Shown here: piece by piece, positions 14,613 to 19,059 of the stretch
Position numbering within the stretch: position 1 is the stretch's first letter
Layout of the letters: each line of letters begins with the position of its first letter
NCBI GenBank assembly: GCA_036788215.1
Contig: DAIQNV010000060.1
Location: 1 to 19,059 of the forward strand
Direction: 5' to 3'
DNA: 19,059 nucleotides
Origin: DAIQNV01 sp036788215
GTDB taxonomy: Bacteria; Planctomycetota; Phycisphaerae; Phycisphaerales; UBA1924
The notes under the pieces: generated by a model
Seen by the model: the letters and a program-made list of their open reading frames with translations, nothing else
Database searches by the model: none
Told to the model about the DNA's origin: nothing
Program-made: the position numbers and the translations under genes

Positions 14613-16916
14613 TCAGCCCGCGACGAGGTCGAATCGGTCCAGCATCATGACCTTGTTCCACGCCGCGACGAAGTCCCGGACCATCCGCTCGTGCCCGTCG
14701 TCAGAGGCATACACCTCGGCGACCGCCCGCAGCTGCGAGTTTGAGCCGAAGACGAGGTCGCACCGGGTCGCGGTGTACTTTGTCTCGCCCGACCTGCGGT
14801 CCTTGATGAAGAAGCCCATCTCCGCCTTGTCGGCCGCGACCCACTCGTAGTCCATGCTGCAGATGGTCCTGAAGAAGTCGTTGGTCAGAACGCCCGGCCG
14901 ATCGGTGAAAACGCCGTGCTTCGAGTGATCGAAGTTCTGGTCAAGAACGCGGAGCCCGCCGGTCAGGACCGTCCACTCGGGCGCGGTCAGCGTCAGGAGG
15001 TGCGCCCGATCGAGGAAAACACGCTCCGGCGGGATATCGAACTTGATGCCCGGGTGGTGATAGTTGCGGAAGCCATCGCTGACGGGCTGCAGCCAGTTGA
15101 AGCTCTCGATGTCCGTCTCGTCCTGCGACGCATCGGTGCGCCCCGGGGCGAACGGCACCTCCACCGGCACTCCGGCATCCCCCGCCGCCTTCTCCACCGC
15201 GGCGCAGCCCGCGAGCACGATGAGATCGGCGAGCGACACCCGCTTGCCCCCAGTCTCCGCACCGTTGAACTGCTGCTGGATGCGCTCGAGAACCGACAGG
15301 ACGTCGCCGAGTTCCCCAGGCCGGTTGACCGCCCACGAACGCTGCGGGTCGAGGCGGATGCGGGCCCCGTTGGCCCCGCCCCGCTTGTCGGAGTCGCGGT
15401 AGTTCGAGGCCGACGCCCAGGCGGCGGACACCAGCGACGAAACGGAAAGGCCCGAGTCAAGGACGGTCCTCTTGAGGGCCGCGATGTCGCTGTCGCCGAT
15501 CAGCTCGTGATCAACCGCGGGGATCGGGTCCTGCCAGATGAGGTCCTCAGCTGGCACCTCAGGACCGAGATAACGAATCTTCGGGCCCATATCGCGGTGC
15601 GTCAGCTTGTACCACGCCCGGGCGAAGCAGTCGGAGAAGTAGTTGAAATCCTCGAGGAACCGCTCGCAGATCCGGCGGTACTCGGGGTCGACTTTCAGAG
15701 CGATGTCCGTCGCGAGCATCATCAGCTCGTTCTGCTGCCCCTCGACGTGGGCGTCCGGGGTCTTCGGCGCGTCGGGGCTCACGGGCTTGTACTGGATGCC
15801 GCCGGCCGGGCTCTTCGTCAGCTCCCAGTCGTACCTGAAGAGGTTCTCGAGGTACGCGTTGTCCCACGCGAGCGGGTTGGGCGTCCACGCGCCCTCGATG
15901 CCGCTGGTCATCGCGTACTGGGCGAAGCCGGTGCCCTCCGCGTTCTTCCAGCCCAGCCCGGCGGCCGACATCGGCGCACCCTCCGGCGCGGGGCCGACCT
16001 TGTCACCCGGGACCATGCCGTGGCTCTTGCCGAACGCGTGCCCGCCGGCGATCAGGGCGACGGTCTCCTCGTCGTTCATCGCCATGCGCGCGAAGGTCTC
16101 GCGGATGTCGTGCGCCGACGACACCGGGTCTCCATCGCGCAGGGGGCCCTCGGGGTGCACATAGATCAGCCCCTGGAAGCTCGCAGCGAGCGTCGACTCG
16201 AGGTCGTAGTCAGCATCGCCGGGCTGCCCGGTCCACCGCTTCGTGCGGGTCACCATCTCCCCCGGGTGCGCTCCACCGGCGTACGTAGACGCCGCCTCAC
16301 CCACCGCCTTGCCGTTCCAGAACTCGCTGCCGAAGTAGATGCCCCGATCGGGCTCCCACGTGTCGACCCGGCCCCCGCCGAACCCGAAGGTCTCGAAGCC
16401 CATGCTCTCCATCGCGACATTCCCCGCGAGGATCATCAGGTCGCCCCACGAGATCGCGGCTCCGTATTTCTGCTTGATGGGCCACAGCAGGCGACGGGCC
16501 TTGTCGAGGTTCCCGTTGTCGTCCCAGGAATTCGTGGGGGCAAACCGCTGCATCCCCGTCCCGGCACCGCCACGCCCGTCAGAGATGCGATAGGTCCCAG
16601 CAGCGTGCCACGCCAGCCGCACCATGAGCGGGCCATAGTGGCCGTAGTCGGCGGGCCACCATTCCTGACTGTCGGTCATGAAAGCTCGCAGATCCGCCTT
16701 GAGCTGCAGGAAATCCAGCCCCGTAAAGGACTTGGCGTAATCCAGCCCGCCCATGGGATTCGCGATCGGCGGGTTCTGGTGCAGCAACTCCACTTTGAGC
16801 CGGTTGGGCCACCAGTCGTCGATCTGGGGAGCCGTGCCCAAGGCTCCGCTGACGCGGGAGCCACGGAAGGGGCACTTCGCGGCCGTCTCAGCCTGTTCAG
16901 TGGTGTTGCGGACCAT
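14613..16916 (-). CDS. katG: Catalase-peroxidase KatG
   Basis: Cytoplasmic bifunctional heme enzyme that breaks down hydrogen peroxide. From the chosen start it has 767 residues, with the usual two-domain duplication. The distal heme site is Arg100, Trp103, His104 (VRLAWHAAGTYR). The Met-Tyr-Trp adduct needed for catalase activity can form from Trp103, Tyr252 (IYVHPEGP) and Met278. The proximal His293 lies in GGHAFGKSHG, with Trp344 behind it, and the mobile Arg441 is in THRDMGP. All key residues are present, so it should be active. The ATG at 16916 has AAGGAG nine bases upstream; an ATG 27 bases earlier (16943) has no good ribosome-binding site. A 681-codon open frame on the opposite strand covers the gene and is a GC artefact. 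It follows a block of other redox genes on the same strand. Confidence 0.97.
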   Translation of the reverse strand: MVRNTTEQAETAAKCPFRGSRVSGALGTAPQIDDWWPNRLKVELLHQNPPIANPMGGLDYAKSFTGLDFLQLKADLRAFMTDSQEWWPADYGHYGPLMVRLAWHAAGTYRISDGRGGAGTGMQRFAPTNSWDDNGNLDKARRLLWPIKQKYGAAISWGDLMILAGNVAMESMGFETFGFGGGRVDTWEPDRGIYFGSEFWNGKAVGEAASTYAGGAHPGEMVTRTKRWTGQPGDADYDLESTLAASFQGLIYVHPEGPLRDGDPVSSAHDIRETFARMAMNDEETVALIAGGHAFGKSHGMVPGDKVGPAPEGAPMSAAGLGWKNAEGTGFAQYAMTSGIEGAWTPNPLAWDNAYLENLFRYDWELTKSPAGGIQYKPVSPDAPKTPDAHVEGQQNELMMLATDIALKVDPEYRRICERFLEDFNYFSDCFARAWYKLTHRDMGPKIRYLGPEVPAEDLIWQDPIPAVDHELIGDSDIAALKRTVLDSGLSVSSLVSAAWASASNYRDSDKRGGANGARIRLDPQRSWAVNRPGELGDVLSVLERIQQQFNGAETGGKRVSLADLIVLAGCAAVEKAAGDAGVPVEVPFAPGRTDASQDETDIESFNWLQPVSDGFRNYHHPGIKFDIPPERVFLDRAHLLTLTAPEWTVLTGGLRVLDQNFDHSKHGVFTDRPGVLTNDFFRTICSMDYEWVAADKAEMGFFIKDRRSGETKYTATRCDLVFGSNSQLRAVAEVYASDDGHERMVRDFVAAWNKVMMLDRFDLVAG

Positions 16917-16986
16917 CGCGGCGTTCTCCTTGACCGACGGCATGGGCCGCCCGAAATCTGAGTATTAACTTGGAACTGTTCTACGA

Positions 16987-17015
16987 AGCATAGCCGCAGA
17001 TGAAGCGATCGTCAC
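16987..17015 (-). promoter_or_regulatory. Candidate katG promoter
   Basis: On the minus strand GTGACG (17015-17010) and TATGCT (16992-16987) are 17 bases apart, each a 4/6 match to consensus. They give a leader of about 64 bases. No clear peroxide-regulator (OxyR, PerR) site is evident. The rest of the spacer up to 17113 shows a CGCGG/CCGCG stem at 17055-17071, possibly the end of the upstream operon, with no T-run. Confidence 0.35.
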
Positions 17016-17113
17016 GCGTGAGCGAAGGACGGGATCTCCCGACCCTCGGTCTATCGCGGAGATCGACCGCGGCTCACGCCACTTCGGACTTCGGGGCGGA
17101 GCAGAAACGGGCA

Positions 17114-18154
17114 TCACGGCGTCGAACCGTCGACCTCCACCCAGAACCAGCCCCGAAGGTCCCCCTCCGCAAACCCCGTCGCGCCATCCTCCGGGTAGAG
17201 ATCTCGCACGCGGGAAACGACCCCCGGGGCGAGCTGATCGCTCGCGCCATGGCACTGCACGCACGCTCCCGCTAACCGGATCGGGGCAAGCGTGCCCAGG
17301 CGGCCCGAGCGATCCGCAAAGTGGGTCGATTCGGTCGGCCTCGCGTCGACCGCGAGATCCGCCCAGATCGGGGGCGTGTTGTCCGGGTTACGCAGCTTCC
17401 ACGACGTCCGACCGATCCGGACGCCCGTCTCCGCCGAGACCCGCTGCGCGATCGCGGGCGCCCGATCCTTGCACACCGCGACCGCTTCCTCGGGCCCGCC
17501 CCGTGCGAGCGCACCGCTCAGTTCGGTCATCAGGGCCCCGAACAGGGCGGCCCGCGCCCCGTCGGCGACATGAAGCTGCACCCGCTGCCTCTCGGTCAGC
17601 GAGTTCGCCTCGACCCGTTCCCATCCGCTTCCATGGCGTCGAAACGCGGGAAGATGACGCTCCACGGACGCCCAGCGGAGGCTCTCGAAGACCCGGCGGA
17701 CCCCCTCATCAGCGACCCCATCGATCAGGGCGTCGTACATCGCGGCGTTGCGCACCTCCGCCACGACGGACGCGTCACACGCCCCCTCGAACGTCGCGGG
17801 CACCTCGAAGGCGTGCCCCTCCCAGCGGTCGGCCGGCGGCTCAAGGCCGAGGCGCTGGTACTGGGCCAGCAGCGCCGCCTCGTGGCGACGCTCCGCGTTG
17901 ATGATGTTGGCGAAAGGCTGTCGCTCGCCGTGCACCGCCATCACCCGGGCGTAGAACGCGATGGCCTTGCGTTCGTCGTCGAGCGCCTCGTCCAGGGCCA
18001 CCTTGAGCGCGGCGCGGGCGTCGGGCTCGCCCGCTGCGGGCTGTGCGGTCCCGCGAGTGGAGGCTCGCACCCCCCACGCACCAAGAAGCGTCGAGGCGAA
18101 GACCGCGAGGGCGACGATGAGCGAGCGGCGCACGGATGCCGTCAGGACGGGCAT
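17114..18154 (-). CDS. Exported fusion of ferritin-like DUF2202 and c-type heme DUF3365 domains
   Basis: Periplasmic or membrane-anchored protein of 346 residues. An N-terminal signal or anchor lies at about 9-28. Residues 45-175 look like DUF2202, a ferritin-like four-helix bundle: DDERKAIAFYARV (59-71), AERRHEAAL (87-95) and SVERHLPAF (163-171) supply Glu61, Glu88, His91, Glu165 and His167 as likely di-metal ligands. Residues 185-346 look like DUF3365 (Tll0287-like): AVCKDRAPAIAQRV, GVRIGRTSWKLRNPDNTPPIW (244-264), a single CVQCH heme-attachment motif (298-302) and YPEDGATGFAEGDLRGWFWV. The domain names come from memory of the family patterns. The ATG at 18154 has AAAGGG six bases upstream. 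It follows the AhpD-like gene by 24 bases. A role in peroxide or redox sensing or removal fits both domains and the neighbours, but is an inference. Confidence 0.85.
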   Translation of the reverse strand: MPVLTASVRRSLIVALAVFASTLLGAWGVRASTRGTAQPAAGEPDARAALKVALDEALDDERKAIAFYARVMAVHGERQPFANIINAERRHEAALLAQYQRLGLEPPADRWEGHAFEVPATFEGACDASVVAEVRNAAMYDALIDGVADEGVRRVFESLRWASVERHLPAFRRHGSGWERVEANSLTERQRVQLHVADGARAALFGALMTELSGALARGGPEEAVAVCKDRAPAIAQRVSAETGVRIGRTSWKLRNPDNTPPIWADLAVDARPTESTHFADRSGRLGTLAPIRLAGACVQCHGASDQLAPGVVSRVRDLYPEDGATGFAEGDLRGWFWVEVDGSTP

Positions 18155-18178
18155 GGCGAGCCCTTTCGAGCAAGAGGG

Positions 18179-18520
18179 TCAAACGCCCAGGGCATCAAGG
18201 GCATCGAGCAGGACGGGCACATTGACGTACGCCGGCCCGCCCTGCATCGCGACGACCACGCCCGCAGCCTCGACCAGCTGCTCCCGCGTCGCCCCGAGCT
18301 TCACCGCCTTCTCGACATGGGCAAAGACGCAGTGGTCGCACCGAAGGGCCATACCGATGCCGATCGCGATGAACTCCTTGTCGAGAACCGACAACGCCCC
18401 CTCCCCCATCAGCTTCTGGTACATCGCCCCGAAGCCCTGCCCGATCGCGGGCGCCGCCTCCTTCATCTTCTTCATCGTGTCGGACCAGGTGTCGTAGTGG
18501 TGCTGAGCAGTCGTTGTCAT
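18179..18520 (-). CDS. Carboxymuconolactone decarboxylase family (AhpD-like) protein
   Basis: Small all-helical protein of 113 residues. It carries the AhpD-type redox motif CxxCxxxH (Cys61, Cys64, His68, in RCDHCVFAH), preceded by the family's LDKEFIAIGIGMAL helix, so it probably has thiol peroxidase or disulfide-reductase chemistry rather than decarboxylase activity. No signal peptide. The ATG at 18520 has a near-perfect AAAGGAGG eight bases upstream; a longer open frame to 18826 would run into the rhodanese gene and is not used. No ahpC is seen beside it; the downstream heme/ferritin-like protein and KatG are its redox neighbours. Confidence 0.92.
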   Translation of the reverse strand: MTTTAQHHYDTWSDTMKKMKEAAPAIGQGFGAMYQKLMGEGALSVLDKEFIAIGIGMALRCDHCVFAHVEKAVKLGATREQLVEAAGVVVAMQGGPAYVNVPVLLDALDALGV

Positions 18521-18552
18521 CGTTGAGCCTCCTTTGACAGGCTTGACCCGCC

Positions 18553-19059
18553 TCATGTCGTGCAGCAACTCGCCCCGGCGAGCGTCGCCCGCTTGTTCCA
18601 GGGCATCTTCGCGAGAAGCAGCGCCATCCCGCACCAGCCCGTCGCCCCCGCGAAGGCCAGCCCGCAGCCCACGAACGCGGACAACGCCAGGAACCAGGGC
18701 GACACCGCCGCCCCGAGCGCCACGCCGACGACCACGAGCGAGCCCGCGATCAGCTGCACTTGGCGCATGATCGGCAAGCCCCCGGGCGCCTTCGATCGGG
18801 CCACCGTCCGGCCCGCGGACTTCCACCCCTCGATCCCACCCGCCAGGTGGAAAGCCGCCTCCCCCGGGCGGGCGAACCTGGTCGCCGCGTCGGTCGAGCG
18901 CTTCCCGGACCGGCAGTGGAAGACGACCCGCTTGCCCGGGTGCAGCCGCCGGACCGTCTCCGGGTCGAACTTGGACAGCGGCGCGAGGATCGCCCCCGAG
19001 ATCCGCTCCTCCGCGTGCTCGAAGTCCTCGCGCACGTCGACGAGCACCGTGTCGCCCTG
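18553..19059 (-). CDS. YgaP-like rhodanese with C-terminal membrane domain (5' end outside window)
   Basis: The visible 168 residues begin inside the rhodanese domain (LVDVREDFEHAEERI) and run to the stop. The active-site loop is CRSGKRS with the catalytic Cys at visible residue 49, followed by GGIEGWKSAG. The C-terminus has two membrane segments of the DUF2892 type (MRQVQLIAGSLVVVG and FLALSAFVGCGLAFAG) and GWCGMALLLAKMPWNKRA, which closely follows Escherichia coli YgaP, an inner-membrane sulfurtransferase. The chain ends in a vicinal Cys pair (SCCTT). The frame is open to the window edge with no start, so the gene is partial; a GTG at 19047 falls inside the conserved domain and is not a likely start. 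The AhpD-like gene follows after 32 bases. Confidence 0.92.
   Translation of the reverse strand, partial: QGDTVLVDVREDFEHAEERISGAILAPLSKFDPETVRRLHPGKRVVFHCRSGKRSTDAATRFARPGEAAFHLAGGIEGWKSAGRTVARSKAPGGLPIMRQVQLIAGSLVVVGVALGAAVSPWFLALSAFVGCGLAFAGATGWCGMALLLAKMPWNKRATLAGASCCTT

Noticed and set aside
14916..16961. 681-codon open frame on the plus strand opposite katG
   Set aside because: KatG on the minus strand has every catalytic residue. The opposite frame is rich in Arg, Asp, His, Pro and Val with no recognisable domain, as expected from GC-rich third positions.

Overview
The window is high-GC DNA (very GC-rich third codon positions) from a Gram-negative bacterium. That is supported by an RND pump with a periplasmic adaptor and by an outer-membrane channel lipoprotein. 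A Planctomycetota (Phycisphaerae-like) origin is my best guess, based on the look of the 6093-7208 membrane protein and the DUF2325 protein; it is not proven. A run of exactly 100 N at 2364-2463 marks a draft or metagenome scaffold join. I see no mobile element, CRISPR array, integrase or rRNA.

Region 1 (1-5667, minus strand) is a multidrug-efflux operon in the order MarR regulator, membrane-fusion protein, RND transporter. The first two genes overlap by GTGA. A perfect 18-bp palindrome sits in the spacer of the likely promoter. The RND gene crosses the N gap and seems to carry an extra membrane hairpin.

Region 2 (5755-7274) holds tRNA-Lys(CTT) with a good intrinsic terminator. It is followed by a polytopic membrane protein that looks like an M48 (HtpX/Ste24-like) peptidase without the zinc motif.

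Region 3 (7433-9067, minus) is one large gene of unknown function ending in a DUF2325-like domain.

Region 4 (9314-14531, plus) is a tightly packed five-gene exporter operon: CecR-like TetR regulator, FtsX-type ABC permease, ABC ATPase, HlyD-type adaptor and NodT-type outer-membrane lipoprotein. Most junctions overlap by 1-4 bases. A strong sigma70-type promoter and short dyads lie just before the regulator. This operon supplies the only outer-membrane channel in the window, so it could also serve the RND pump.

Region 5 (14613-19059, minus) is a redox-stress block. It contains a YgaP-like rhodanese/membrane protein (5' end outside the window), an AhpD-like CxxCxxxH protein, an unusual exported fusion of a ferritin-like DUF2202 domain with a c-type heme DUF3365 domain, and catalase-peroxidase KatG. 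The first three genes are spaced 24-32 bases apart and look co-transcribed. katG has its own candidate promoter. The DUF2202-DUF3365 fusion in this setting is the most novel-looking item in the window.
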